DNA from: JAPHSX01 sp041554195
Lineage (GTDB): Bacteria > Pseudomonadota > Gammaproteobacteria > Thiohalomonadales > Thiohalomonadaceae
NCBI GenBank assembly: GCA_041554195.1
Contig: JBFFMJ010000002.1
Location: 310,001-374,000, forward strand
Direction of reading: 5' to 3'
Length of the DNA stretch: 64,000 nucleotides
The notes beneath the pieces were generated by a model. It saw only the letters and a program-made list of their open reading frames with translations, had not been told where the DNA came from and did not search any database. Positions 53,622 through 62,409 of this stretch are shown here, piece by piece (position 1 is the stretch's first letter; each line of letters begins with the position of its first letter). The position numbers and the translations under genes are program-made.

Positions 53622-54833
53622 ATGAAAAAAACACTGTTTACGCAAATCGAGGGTGGGAACCGCTTTTATGGACTGCTCGCAGTCCTGGGCGCTGTTATCC
53701 TGGTCGGCCTCGGTGCCGTTTTCCAGATGGAGCACGGTGGTCACCACGTCACTGGCATGAATAACCAGATCGTCTGGGGCATGCCGCACGTCTTCGCCAT
53801 CTTCCTCATCGTGGCCGCTTCGGGGGCACTTAACGTAGCCTCTATCGGCTCGGTATTTGGCAAGAAGTTCTACAAGCCGTTGGCGCCCCTCTCCGGCCTG
53901 CTGGCGATCACCCTGTTGTTGGGTGGTCTGACCGTGCTGGTACTGGATCTGGGACGTCCTGACCGCCTGATCGTGGCGATGACCCACTTCAACCCGAAGT
54001 CGATCTTCACCTGGAACATCCTGCTCTATAACGGCTTCCTTGGCCTGGTTGTGGTCTATCTGTGGACCATGATGGAGAAGCGGATGAACCGCTACACCCC
54101 GATTGCTGGATTCTTCGCCTTCATCTGGCGTCTGATCCTGACCACTGGTACCGGATCTATCTTCGGTTTCCTGGTGGCACGTCAGGGGTATGATGCGGCG
54201 ATTATGGCGCCGATGTTTATCGTCATGTCCTTCTCCTTCGGTCTGGCCTTCTTCATGCTGGTGCTGATGGCTACCTACAAATGGACCGAACGTCCGTTGG
54301 GTGACGTGGTTATCAATCGCCTGAGTAAGTTGTTGGGGATCTTCATCGCCGGTGCCTTCTACATGGTGATGGTGCAGCATGTGACCAACCTCTACGCCAC
54401 CGAGCATCACGGTGTTGAGGCCTTCATCCTGCGTGATGGCGGTGCCTACACCACCCTGTTCTGGCTCGGCTTTGTAGTACTGGGTTCACTCGCGCCACTG
54501 GCGCTGATCTTCGCCCCGCAGACCGCGAAGAACCGTAGTGCGATTGCCCTGGCCTCGGCACTGGTTGTTGTCGGAGGTTTTGCCCTGGTCTATGTCATCG
54601 TTATCGGTGGTCAGGCCTACCCGCTGGAGATTTTCCCTGGCTATGAAGTTGTCAGCAGCTTCGAGGGTGGTGTCAACTCTGCGGCCTATAGCTACAGCCC
54701 CTCCCTGTGGGAGACGCTGCTCGGCTTTATGGGTGTTGCCATGACCCTGGCGATCACCACCGTTGCCTTCAAGGCCCTGCGCTTCCTGCCGGAGAGCCTG
54801 AGCGACGAGATGGTCGACCCGCACGCCAAGTAA
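53622..54833 (+). CDS. dsrP: DsrP, NrfD-like integral membrane subunit of DsrMKJOP
   Basis: A 403-residue inner-membrane protein with about ten hydrophobic helices, of the NrfD/HybB type. It is expected to exchange electrons with quinone, with DsrO on the periplasmic side. LLLGGLTVLVLDLGRPDRL and FNPKSIFTWNILLYNGFLG are characteristic family blocks. The transcription unit probably weakens after this gene, at a hairpin around 54854-54889. Confidence 0.94.
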   Translation: MKKTLFTQIEGGNRFYGLLAVLGAVILVGLGAVFQMEHGGHHVTGMNNQIVWGMPHVFAIFLIVAASGALNVASIGSVFGKKFYKPLAPLSGLLAITLLLGGLTVLVLDLGRPDRLIVAMTHFNPKSIFTWNILLYNGFLGLVVVYLWTMMEKRMNRYTPIAGFFAFIWRLILTTGTGSIFGFLVARQGYDAAIMAPMFIVMSFSFGLAFFMLVLMATYKWTERPLGDVVINRLSKLLGIFIAGAFYMVMVQHVTNLYATEHHGVEAFILRDGGAYTTLFWLGFVVLGSLAPLALIFAPQTAKNRSAIALASALVVVGGFALVYVIVIGGQAYPLEIFPGYEVVSSFEGGVNSAAYSYSPSLWETLLGFMGVAMTLAITTVAFKALRFLPESLSDEMVDPHAK

Positions 54834-54853
54834 GCCTTCAAGGTTTACACTGC

Positions 54854-54889
54854 AAACACCGGTGTCATCCGCAAGGGGCATCGGTGTTT
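54854..54889 (+). terminator. Candidate terminator after dsrP
   Basis: An 8-base-pair stem AAACACCG/CGGTGTTT with a 20-base loop, followed by TACTA. The closing TTTT overlaps the stem. It is weaker than the terminator after the DsrC-like gene and may be leaky. Confidence 0.45.
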
Positions 54890-54947
54890 TACTATCTGGG
54901 TATAGGTATTTTTGTAACTCCCTTTAAAACCAGACACATCATTCTTA

Positions 54948-54983
54948 TTTATAGTGTCATAGTCAGGTATTGTTTATAGTGTC
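54948..54983 (+). repeat. Two 11-base direct repeats upstream of the TrpD2-like gene
   Basis: TTTATAGTGTC occurs at 54948-54958 and again at 54973-54983, 25 bases apart. This spacing, between two and three helix turns, and the position 37 bases before the next gene could suit a regulator site. Nothing else supports it. Confidence 0.4.
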
Positions 54984-55019
54984 GCATTTAGACGCATGCA
55001 GAGAATTTGAGGTAGTAAC

Positions 55020-56021
55020 ATGAGCCAGCAGGAACACCCCTTCGCACAATACGTTCGCATTCTGGGCAAAGGCCGTAACGGCTCCCGAGGTCTCTCCGCC
55101 GAGGAGGCCTATGAGTCGATGCGCATGATCATTAACGACGAGGTTGACCCCCTTCAGCTTGGGGCCTACCTGATGCTGATGCGTGTTAAAGAAGAGACCC
55201 CGGAAGAGGTCGCCGCGGCAGTGCGTGCGATTCGTGAATCACTCAGTACACCAGAAGGCTTTAGTGTCGACCTCGACTGGTCCTCCTACGCCGGTAAGAA
55301 GCGCGTACTCCCCTGGTACCTGCTGGCTACTCTGCTGATGGCTGATAGTGGTATTCGTATCTTTATGCATGGCGCCAGCGGCCATACCGCAGGCCGCCTC
55401 TACACCAAGGAGGTACTGCCACAGCTGGGCGTGCCGGTTGCTACTAGCCTGCAGCAGGCAGTAGAGCAGATGGAGGCAAGCAACTTCAGCTACATCGACC
55501 TTGAGTACCTCAGTCCCAAACTGCACGAGATCATCGAGATGCGTCCCCTGCTCGGCCTACGCTCACCAGTGCACACCATCGCCCGCATGCTCAACCCCTT
55601 CAATGCGCCCGTGGTGATGCAGGGGATCTTCCACCCCGGCTACCGCCCCACTCACCAGGAGGCAGGCATGCTGCTTAATATCCCTCACATGGCGGTGATC
55701 AAGGGTGAAGGCGGTGAGATCGAACGTAACCCCGATATGGAGGTGTTGCTGCAGAGCGTACACAATGGTGAAATGTCAGACGAGACCTGGCCCGCCATGT
55801 TCGACAAGCGTCATGTACGCCCCGAAGAGATGAACGTAGCGAATCTGATCGCGGTATGGAGCGGTGAGCTGGATGATGAATATGCCGAGGCCGCTGTGGT
55901 CGGTACTGCTGCTATTGCCCTCTACACCATGGGTCAAGCCGACAGCCGTGAATCGGCGGAAGCCATGGCATGGGAAATGTGGAACAGCCGCAACAAGCAA
56001 CGCTTCAGCAAGGCCGCCTAA
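55020..56021 (+). CDS. TrpD2/YbiB-like glycosyl transferase-family protein
   Basis: A 333-residue protein with the fold of anthranilate phosphoribosyltransferase (TrpD), of the TrpD2/YbiB branch. It has GRNGSRGLSAEEAYESM near the start, MHGASGHTAGRLYTKEVLP in the middle and an acidic stretch ending in WEMWNSRNKQRF. TrpD2 proteins bind nucleic acids and have no known tryptophan role. No trp genes are nearby. It lies between dsrP and dsrN. A 186-base gap with direct repeats precedes it. Confidence 0.83.
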   Translation: MSQQEHPFAQYVRILGKGRNGSRGLSAEEAYESMRMIINDEVDPLQLGAYLMLMRVKEETPEEVAAAVRAIRESLSTPEGFSVDLDWSSYAGKKRVLPWYLLATLLMADSGIRIFMHGASGHTAGRLYTKEVLPQLGVPVATSLQQAVEQMEASNFSYIDLEYLSPKLHEIIEMRPLLGLRSPVHTIARMLNPFNAPVVMQGIFHPGYRPTHQEAGMLLNIPHMAVIKGEGGEIERNPDMEVLLQSVHNGEMSDETWPAMFDKRHVRPEEMNVANLIAVWSGELDDEYAEAAVVGTAAIALYTMGQADSRESAEAMAWEMWNSRNKQRFSKAA

Positions 56022-56029
56022 CGCCCCCC

Positions 56030-57439
56030 ATGGCACAACTGCTCTTCAGCGCGGCACATAAGTCGTCGGGCAAGACCACCATCACCCTGGGGATCTGTGC
56101 CGCCCTCAGCCGCTTGGGCACCACGGTGCAGCCCTTCAAAAAGGGGCCTGACTACATCGACCCGATGTGGCTGGCGCGCGCCTCGGGTCGCCCCTGTTAC
56201 AACCTTGATTTTCACACGATGTCTCATCAGGAGCTGCGCAATCAATTTTCCCGCCGCAGCGCCGATGCTGATATCAGCCTTATCGAGGGGAATATGGGGC
56301 TATTCGACAGCCTCGATATCGAGGGGAGCATGAGTAATGCCGCCCTCGCTGAGCTGCTCGACACTCCGGTGATACTGGTGCTGGATGTAAAGGGAGCAAC
56401 ACGCAGTATTGTCCCACTGATCCTCGGTTACCAGCAGTTCGACCCAAAGTTACAGCTGGACGGCATCATCCTCAACAAGGTCGCTGGTAGTCGTCATGAA
56501 CATCGCCTGCGTGAGGTCATCGCCCACTACTGTGACATCCCTGTGATCGGTGCGATTCATCGTGACCCGCGGCTTAATATCGACGAACGTCATCTCGGCC
56601 TCATACCCAGTAACGAGGCCGAGGCGGTCGATGCCAAGCTCAATCAGGTCGCCGATATCATAGAGCAACAGGTTGACCTCGTTGCGCTGCAGGCACTTGC
56701 GGCCAACGCATCGTTGCCACCGCTGGGGGCCTACACTGAGCAACCGGCCGTCACCCCGGACCTGCGTATCGCCTATGCCCGGGATGCGGTCTTTGGCTTC
56801 TACTATCCGGATGACCTGGAGGCACTACAGCGGGCCGGGGCGACGCTGATCCCCTTCGATACCCTGCACGATGCGGCGCTGCCGGAGAACATCGACGGGC
56901 TGTTCATTGGCGGCGGTTTTCCCGAGACACAGGCGCAGGCACTTGAGGCCAATCGGGCCCTTCGCGAGGCGATTAAGACCGCGATTGAGGATGCACTCCC
57001 CTGTTATGCCGAGTGTGGTGGCCTGATGTACCTCTCCCGCTCTGTCGGCTGGGGTGATGCACAGCACCAGATGGTAGGCATCATCCCCGGTGATTGCGTG
57101 ATGCACGACAAGCCGGTGGGCCGCGGCTATGCGCGCATCACTGAAACCGAAGCCATGCCCTGGGCAGGTGGCGAGCCGGGGTGTGAGCACCACGTTCACG
57201 AGTTCCACTACTCCAGCCTTGAAAATCTGCCGTCTGGCCTTACCTTTGCTTATAGAATGGGCCGAGGGGCTGGCATCGGTCAGCAGCATGATGGTTTCGT
57301 CTATAAAAACCTGCTGGCCAACTACGTTCATCTACGCAGTACAGAGAGCAACCGCTGGGCAGAGCGTTTTGTACAGTTTGTGCGCGACTGTCGCGATGAG
57401 CGCATCGCCGCTGACGCGCTATTACCACCCTTTATTTAA
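56030..57439 (+). CDS. dsrN: DsrN, cobyrinate a,c-diamide synthase-like siroheme amidase
   Basis: A 469-residue glutamine amidotransferase homologous to CobB/CbiA. The N-terminal dethiobiotin-synthetase-like domain has the P-loop SAAHKSSGKTTITLG, then KKGPDYIDPMWLA. The C-terminal class I glutaminase domain has YAECGGLMYLS with the catalytic Cys, and HEFHYSS with the catalytic His. In sulfur oxidisers this protein amidates siroheme for DsrAB. No cobalamin genes are nearby, which fits dsrN. The ATG at 56030 was chosen because it is 8 bases after the previous stop. An in-frame ATG at 55970 overlaps that gene. Confidence 0.9.
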   Translation: MAQLLFSAAHKSSGKTTITLGICAALSRLGTTVQPFKKGPDYIDPMWLARASGRPCYNLDFHTMSHQELRNQFSRRSADADISLIEGNMGLFDSLDIEGSMSNAALAELLDTPVILVLDVKGATRSIVPLILGYQQFDPKLQLDGIILNKVAGSRHEHRLREVIAHYCDIPVIGAIHRDPRLNIDERHLGLIPSNEAEAVDAKLNQVADIIEQQVDLVALQALAANASLPPLGAYTEQPAVTPDLRIAYARDAVFGFYYPDDLEALQRAGATLIPFDTLHDAALPENIDGLFIGGGFPETQAQALEANRALREAIKTAIEDALPCYAECGGLMYLSRSVGWGDAQHQMVGIIPGDCVMHDKPVGRGYARITETEAMPWAGGEPGCEHHVHEFHYSSLENLPSGLTFAYRMGRGAGIGQQHDGFVYKNLLANYVHLRSTESNRWAERFVQFVRDCRDERIAADALLPPFI

Positions 57440-57459
57440 ATACGACAACAGGTGAAATT

Positions 57460-57819
57460 ATGATCACATTAACCCCCGCCGCGATTGAACAGGTGCATGC
57501 CGCTGCCGAGCAGAGCGGCGTTAACGAGGCAATATTGCGCCTGGCGGCGAAGCAGAATCCTGACGGCAGCCTGGAGTACGGCATGGGCTTCGATGAGGCC
57601 AAAGAGGATGACCTGGCCTTTACCTTTAAGAGTGTCACCGTGGTCTTTAATGGCGAGTTCGGCCCGCTGCTTAACGGCGCCACGATTGACTATGTTGAGA
57701 TGGAGCCGGGACAGCACCACTTCATCTTCATGAATCCCAACGACGCCAATTACACCCCGCCCGGCTCAGATAATGGCGGCGGCGGTTGTAGCTCTGGTGG
57801 TTGCAGCGGCTGCTCCTAA
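57460..57819 (+). CDS. dsrR: DsrR, A-type carrier (IscA)-like protein
   Basis: A 119-residue HesB/IscA-fold protein. It has AILRLAAKQNPDGSLEYGMG and GATIDYVEMEPGQHHFIFMNPND, which match DsrR. It lacks the three cluster-binding cysteines in their IscA positions, as known for DsrR. Unusually it ends in a Gly/Cys-rich tail (GGGGCSSGGCSGCS) with three cysteines. It lies 20 bases after dsrN. DsrR is thought to act on maturation or post-transcriptional control of Dsr proteins. Confidence 0.88.
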   Translation: MITLTPAAIEQVHAAAEQSGVNEAILRLAAKQNPDGSLEYGMGFDEAKEDDLAFTFKSVTVVFNGEFGPLLNGATIDYVEMEPGQHHFIFMNPNDANYTPPGSDNGGGGCSSGGCSGCS

Positions 57820-57839
57820 GTCCCCTGCCTATCCTGTTT

Positions 57840-57868
57840 GGGGGGGACACTAACAGCGTCCCTCCCCC
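57840..57868 (+). other. G-rich hairpin after dsrR
   Basis: GGGGGGGAC (57840-57848) can pair with GTCCCTCCCCC (57858-57868) with a two-base bulge. No T tract follows, so it may be an mRNA 3'-end structure more than a classical terminator. It lies about 20 bases after the dsrR stop. Confidence 0.45.
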
Positions 57869-57940
57869 ATACGGGATAAGCCTGTGTTATTATGCGCGCT
57901 TTCTATTAATGCCGATATTTAGCTCGGGAACGCTTTGCGT

Positions 57941-59581
57941 ATGGCTCAACACCACTCCTCCCTCTCCAGCCGCCTGACTCAGGGGCTGGAATATCTCACC
58001 GAACTCTTTCTACTCAGCGGCGGTGGCGTCCCGGCAAAGCGCCTTCGCTACCTGCTGGTGGGCGTTGGCGTCACCTTCGCCCAACTTGGCATAATCCTGA
58101 TCCTGCTGCCCTATCTGCCGGAATATGAATCGCTATTGATGGGGCTGTTTGCCCTGTTGATCACCGGTGGTATCGCCCTGCTGGTTGCTATCTCCATCGC
58201 CTTTCGCCGCTATCTGCTCCACCCCAGTGAACAACTTAAGCACTGGAGCAGCGAGATCCGCGATGGCAATCTGGACATTCGCTTACACCCCAAGGATATG
58301 GGGCAACTCAAGGATGTCTCGCTGGACATCAATAATTTGCTCGACTACCTGCAGAATCTGACACTGCATATGGACGAAGAGGTGGCGCGTCAGACCAAGC
58401 GCTTTGAGCAGAAGACCAACTCGTTGCAGGTCCTCTACGATGTGGCGACCAGCCTCAATACCTCCCGTGATCTGAACGACCTGTTGACCCGCTTCCTGCA
58501 CACCATGCGCGACATCGTCGAGGCACAGGCAGGCACGGTAAGACTGCTGCGTGAAGGCGGTCAGATGGAGCTGGTGGCGAGTATCGGTCTCTCTGATGAG
58601 ATCATCGCCGAGGAGCGACTCGTCCCGGTGCAACGTTGCCTGTGCGGCAATGCCGTCACCAAGGGTGAGGTACTGTTTCAGGAGGATCTGCGCCCCTGCA
58701 ACAAACTGGTAGGCCAGCCGCTGCTGGGTAATGACGATCTGGAGATGATCGCCGTACCGCTGCAGTATCAGGGTAAGAATCTCGGGGTCTATAACCTGTT
58801 TGTCGAAGGCAGCAACATCGACTCACGCGAAGACGTCAAGGCACTGTTTACCAGCATTGGACACCACCTCGGCATGGCCATTGAAAAGGCCAATCTGGAT
58901 GATGAGGCAAAGCGTCTCTCCATTATTAAAGAGCGTAACGCCCTGGCCCACGAGTTACACGATTCGCTGGCACAGACCCTGGCCAGTCTGCGCTTTCAGG
59001 TAAGCATGCTGGATGAGGCGATCGACCAGCAGGGGGCCGATGTTACCCACGAGGATATCCAGCAGATCAAGGGCGGGCTGGATGAGGCCTACACCGAACT
59101 GCGCGAGCTGCTGGCGCACTTCCGCGCCCCCATCAACTCTCGTGGCCTGCTTGCCGCGCTGGAGGACCTGATCAGCAACTTCCGCAAGCAGAGCGGGATG
59201 CACGTACTGCTGCAAAAAGAATGGGACTCCTCCAACCTCTCCGCCAACATGGAGATGCAGGTGGTGCGCATCATTCAGGAGGCACTGGCCAATACCCGCA
59301 AATACAGCAAGGCCCACACGGTGCGAGTGATGCTACGCTGTGATGAGAGTGAGAACTACCACGTGCTGATCGAGGATGATGGCATTGGCATGGAAAAACC
59401 TGCCTTCAGCGGTCATCCCGGCGAACACCTGGGGCTCTCGATTATGCAGGAACGCGCCCGTTATCTCGGTGGTGAACTGCGAATAGAGAGTGAACCCGGA
59501 GAGGGAACAAGGGTACAATTGGACTTTAGTACTGCTGCTTCGGATGAACCGAAAGAGCAACAACATTTCGCCCTCATTTAG
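57941..59581 (+). CDS. NarX-like sensor histidine kinase without the nitrate-sensor domain
   Basis: A 546-residue two-component kinase. Two transmembrane helices (about residues 35-60 and 68-92) are separated by only a few residues, so no sizeable periplasmic sensor is present. A HAMP-like part, a GAF domain (about residues 180-320, CLCGNAVTKGEV) and the HisKA_3 box ALAHELHDSLAQ with phosphoacceptor His at about residue 340 follow. It ends with a HATPase domain (EDDGIGMEK, GLSIMQERARYLGGEL). It pairs with the response regulator 18 bases downstream. A TTG at 57935 is an alternative start. Confidence 0.88.
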   Translation: MAQHHSSLSSRLTQGLEYLTELFLLSGGGVPAKRLRYLLVGVGVTFAQLGIILILLPYLPEYESLLMGLFALLITGGIALLVAISIAFRRYLLHPSEQLKHWSSEIRDGNLDIRLHPKDMGQLKDVSLDINNLLDYLQNLTLHMDEEVARQTKRFEQKTNSLQVLYDVATSLNTSRDLNDLLTRFLHTMRDIVEAQAGTVRLLREGGQMELVASIGLSDEIIAEERLVPVQRCLCGNAVTKGEVLFQEDLRPCNKLVGQPLLGNDDLEMIAVPLQYQGKNLGVYNLFVEGSNIDSREDVKALFTSIGHHLGMAIEKANLDDEAKRLSIIKERNALAHELHDSLAQTLASLRFQVSMLDEAIDQQGADVTHEDIQQIKGGLDEAYTELRELLAHFRAPINSRGLLAALEDLISNFRKQSGMHVLLQKEWDSSNLSANMEMQVVRIIQEALANTRKYSKAHTVRVMLRCDESENYHVLIEDDGIGMEKPAFSGHPGEHLGLSIMQERARYLGGELRIESEPGEGTRVQLDFSTAASDEPKEQQHFALI

Positions 59582-59599
59582 GAATAGAAACAGATCACC

Positions 59600-60250
59600 A
59601 TGCGTGTACTTCTCGTCGATGATCACACCCTCTTCCGCTCCGGTCTGGAGACCCTGCTGGAGCGTCACGGTATTGAGGTGATAGCCACTGCCGGTAATGG
59701 CCGTGAGGGCTTTATGATGGCACGCGAGCTGTTACCCGATGTGGTACTGCTCGATATGCGGATGCCCGAAATGAGCGGCCTGGAGGTACTCAGCGGCCTG
59801 CGTACCGTCGGCCTGAAGATGTTCATCGTGATGCTCACCACCAGTAATGAAGAGAAAGACCTGGTGGAGTGCCTGCGCAACGGCGCTTCCGGTTACCTGC
59901 TCAAGGATATGGAACCGAGTGAGCTGGTGAGCGCACTGCGTGATATCGTTGCCGGCAAGACCGTGGTTGCACCGGAACTCACACCGGTACTGGCACGTGT
60001 GGTTCAGGGTGATGCGATTGATGAAGAGCCGGCGGAAAGCTCCCCCTTCGATGAGCTCACGCCGCGTGAGGTGGAGATCCTCTGCCTGCTGGCTGAGGGG
60101 CAGAGCAATAAATTGATCGCCCGTAACCTTGGCATCTCCGATGGCACGGTAAAACTTCACGTTAAGGCCATCCTGCGTAAACTCGATGTCCATTCACGGG
60201 TCGAAGCCGCGGTCATGGCGGTTGAACGAAACTTTTGTCATAAAGAATAA
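59600..60250 (+). CDS. NarL/FixJ family response regulator
   Basis: A 216-residue DNA-binding regulator. The receiver domain has the acidic pair VDDHTLF, the phosphorylation Asp in VVLLDMRMPEMSG (about residue 54) and the Lys in YLLKDMEP. The C-terminal LuxR-type helix-turn-helix is LTPREVEILCLLAEGQSNKL, ending in NLGISDGTVKLHVKAILRKL. It stands directly after the NarX-like kinase gene. The target genes are unknown. The dsr operon, nitrogen-oxide respiration or envelope genes are all possible. Confidence 0.93.
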   Translation: MRVLLVDDHTLFRSGLETLLERHGIEVIATAGNGREGFMMARELLPDVVLLDMRMPEMSGLEVLSGLRTVGLKMFIVMLTTSNEEKDLVECLRNGASGYLLKDMEPSELVSALRDIVAGKTVVAPELTPVLARVVQGDAIDEEPAESSPFDELTPREVEILCLLAEGQSNKLIARNLGISDGTVKLHVKAILRKLDVHSRVEAAVMAVERNFCHKE

Positions 60251-60270
60251 TCAGGATAACACCCCTTATC

Positions 60271-61053
60271 ATGTCTAAGCTCAAACGCCCCTTTTCTCAG
60301 CTCAAAGCCATCCTCTACCCTCTACTGCTGCTGCCCGTTCTAGCCTATGGCGAAGAGGAGGAGCGCTGGTATCAGGTCGAGGTGATTATCTTCTCGCAGA
60401 ACAGCCCCGACTATCATCAGTCAGAGATCTGGCCACTCGACTTTAAGCAGCCTGATCTGAAGAACAGTCGTGAACTGCTCACGTATAAAAAGCCGGCCAG
60501 GGGGACGACAACGCCACAGCGACCTAAGGCTTTTAGCCTGGCAGCTAAAGAGAGTTTGCAACTAAGCGATACGGCGTCACGGATTAAACGAGCCAAGGAT
60601 GTGGAGCTAATGCTACACCTGGCCTGGGTTCAGCCCGGCCTTGACGAGAAGCAGGCCGTTCCGGTTCATATCTATGAGGGGATGATGGCGCAGATATCAG
60701 CCAACACAACGAAAAAGCGGTTCTCCGCCCAAGGGGATGAGCTGCCTAAACTCGATGGCACCCTGCGCCTCAGCCTCTCCCGCTACCTCCACCTGGAGAG
60801 TGACCTGATATGGCGTGAACCACTGCCGCCCGGCATGCCGGTGGCGCAGAGCCACACTATCGAGACCACGCCACAGCTCGCCAGTGCTACGGCGGAAGAA
60901 CCACTAGCAACTCCAGCGGAGATGTTGGGCCCGAACTATCAGGTATTTCGCATGCAGCAGTCGAGCCGTATGCGCAGTAGTGAGATCCACTACCAGGATC
61001 ACCCGGTGTTCGGCATTATCGCTGTGGTTAACCGCTACGAGCCCGCGCAGTAA
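60271..61053 (+). CDS. CsiV-like periplasmic protein
   Basis: A 260-residue exported protein with an N-terminal signal segment (about residues 9-27). It has ERWYQVEVIIFSQNSPDYHQSEIWP, the defining stretch of CsiV/DUF2803-type peptidoglycan-binding inhibitor proteins, and a C-terminal FRMQQSSRMRSSEIHYQDHP. In marine gammaproteobacteria, CsiV helps cells survive D-amino acids. It follows the response regulator after 20 bases. Confidence 0.78.
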   Translation: MSKLKRPFSQLKAILYPLLLLPVLAYGEEEERWYQVEVIIFSQNSPDYHQSEIWPLDFKQPDLKNSRELLTYKKPARGTTTPQRPKAFSLAAKESLQLSDTASRIKRAKDVELMLHLAWVQPGLDEKQAVPVHIYEGMMAQISANTTKKRFSAQGDELPKLDGTLRLSLSRYLHLESDLIWREPLPPGMPVAQSHTIETTPQLASATAEEPLATPAEMLGPNYQVFRMQQSSRMRSSEIHYQDHPVFGIIAVVNRYEPAQ

Positions 61054-61060
61054 ATCTCGG

Positions 61061-61807
61061 TTAAGCGTCGAGGGCAGGGATCGCCTGCTCCAGCAGACGC
61101 CGTACATCCGCCATCCCACCGACCAGCGTGCGTTCGATCATGTCCATAGTCAGCTCCTCCTCACTACGCCCCGCCCCCATGTTGGCAACCACCGAGACAC
61201 AGGCATAGCAAAGCTCCAGCTCACGGGCCAGTGCCGCCTCCGGCATGCCGGTCATGCCGACCAGGTCACAACCGTCACGTTCCAGCCGGTCGATCTCCGC
61301 GGCACTCTCCAGGCGCGGCCCCTGCGTCGCCGCATAGGTGCCCTCACCGATCACATCTAGCCCGCACTCCCTGCCCGCCGCGATCAACTGCTGGCGCAGT
61401 GACTCACAGTAGGGCTCGGTAAAATCGATGTGGGTAACGTGATCCAGCCCCTCCTCAAAGAAGGTATTAATCCGCGAGTGGGTGTAATCGATAATTTGAT
61501 GCGGCACGATCACACGGCCCGGTGTCATGTCGGCGCGGATGCCACCCACCGCATTGACCGCGATGACCGTGCCGGCCCCGGCCTGCTTCAACGCCCAGAG
61601 GTTGGCGCGATAGTTCACCTTGTGAGGCGGCAGTGTGTGTGCGGCACCATGGCGCGGCAGGAACAGCACCTCCCTGCCCGATATCTCGCCAAAACTGAGC
61701 GGCGCGGAGGGATTGCCGTATGGCGTCTCAACCTCATCACTACGGCGGATCTTCAGCCCCTTCAGGGAGGTCAGGCCGGTGCCACCAATTATCGCCAGTA
61801 TAGACAT
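61061..61807 (-). CDS. S-methyl-5'-thioinosine phosphorylase (MTAP/PNP family)
   Basis: A 248-residue phosphorylase of the MTAP/purine nucleoside phosphorylase family. Motifs are IIGGTGL at the N-terminus, FLPRHGAAHTLPPHKVNYRANL (the phosphate and substrate site), VNAVGGI, YAATQGPRLES and DLVGMTGMPEAALARELELC. Gammaproteobacterial members cleave methylthioinosine in place of methylthioadenosine. The proximity of hpt, which salvages hypoxanthine, supports that product route. It lies 50 bases after hpt on the same strand. Confidence 0.88.
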   Translation of the reverse strand: MSILAIIGGTGLTSLKGLKIRRSDEVETPYGNPSAPLSFGEISGREVLFLPRHGAAHTLPPHKVNYRANLWALKQAGAGTVIAVNAVGGIRADMTPGRVIVPHQIIDYTHSRINTFFEEGLDHVTHIDFTEPYCESLRQQLIAAGRECGLDVIGEGTYAATQGPRLESAAEIDRLERDGCDLVGMTGMPEAALARELELCYACVSVVANMGAGRSEEELTMDMIERTLVGGMADVRRLLEQAIPALDA

Positions 61808-61857
61808 TTATAGTTCCTCAGGAAAAACAGTTAGACGGGCTGGCGCGAGACGGTCGC

Positions 61858-62409
61858 CTACATGCCCTTTACCGCGAAAATACCCGGCGCATTTCGCAGG
61901 TACTCTTTGTAGTCCATGCCGAAGCCGAATAGATAGCGATCCTCGACCTCCAGGCCGACAAAATCGGCCTCAATACCGACATTGCGCGCGTGGAGCTTTT
62001 TCACCAGTACCGCGCTGTAGACCTCGGCGGCCCCCTGCTCTCTACAGCTCTCGATAATCGCCTGTAGCGTCAGCCCCTCGTCGAGGATGTCGTCGATGAT
62101 TAGCACCACGCGGCCTTTCAGTTCGTAGCGAGGTTTTACGCGCCAGTCTAGCTCACCGCCCGAGGTCTCCCCGCGATAACGGCTGGCGTGAAGATAGTCG
62201 AGGTGTAGCGGAAAATCGAGATGACTCAGCAGAATACCAGCGGGGATCATCGCTCCACTCATTACCGACAATACCAGCGGATTTTTCGCCGCCAGAACTG
62301 GCGTTATCTCTGCGGCCATGCGCACGATGCAGGCCTCGACCTGGGCGCGATCAAACAGGCAGTCCGCTTCATCATAAACCTGTTGTGCCTGCTCCGGTGT
62401 AACCGACAT
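61858..62409 (-). CDS. hpt: Hypoxanthine-guanine phosphoribosyltransferase
   Basis: A 183-residue purine-salvage enzyme. It has the acidic PRPP-binding loop VVLIIDDILDEGLT (about residue 103), VLSVMSGAMIPAGILL and VGLEVEDRYLFGFGMDYKEY at the C-terminus. It converts hypoxanthine or guanine with PRPP to IMP or GMP. It comes just after a mechanosensitive channel gene and before the methylthioinosine phosphorylase, whose product it can use. Confidence 0.94.
   Translation of the reverse strand: MSVTPEQAQQVYDEADCLFDRAQVEACIVRMAAEITPVLAAKNPLVLSVMSGAMIPAGILLSHLDFPLHLDYLHASRYRGETSGGELDWRVKPRYELKGRVVLIIDDILDEGLTLQAIIESCREQGAAEVYSAVLVKKLHARNVGIEADFVGLEVEDRYLFGFGMDYKEYLRNAPGIFAVKGM

Noticed and set aside
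53592..54410. 272-codon minus-strand frame opposite dsrP
   Set aside because: The composition (very rich in His, Gln, Asp and Glu) is the expected antisense of a hydrophobic membrane protein.
57820..57940. dsrS directly after dsrR
   Set aside because: The next gene is a NarX-like kinase. No dsrS-like protein is found in this position.
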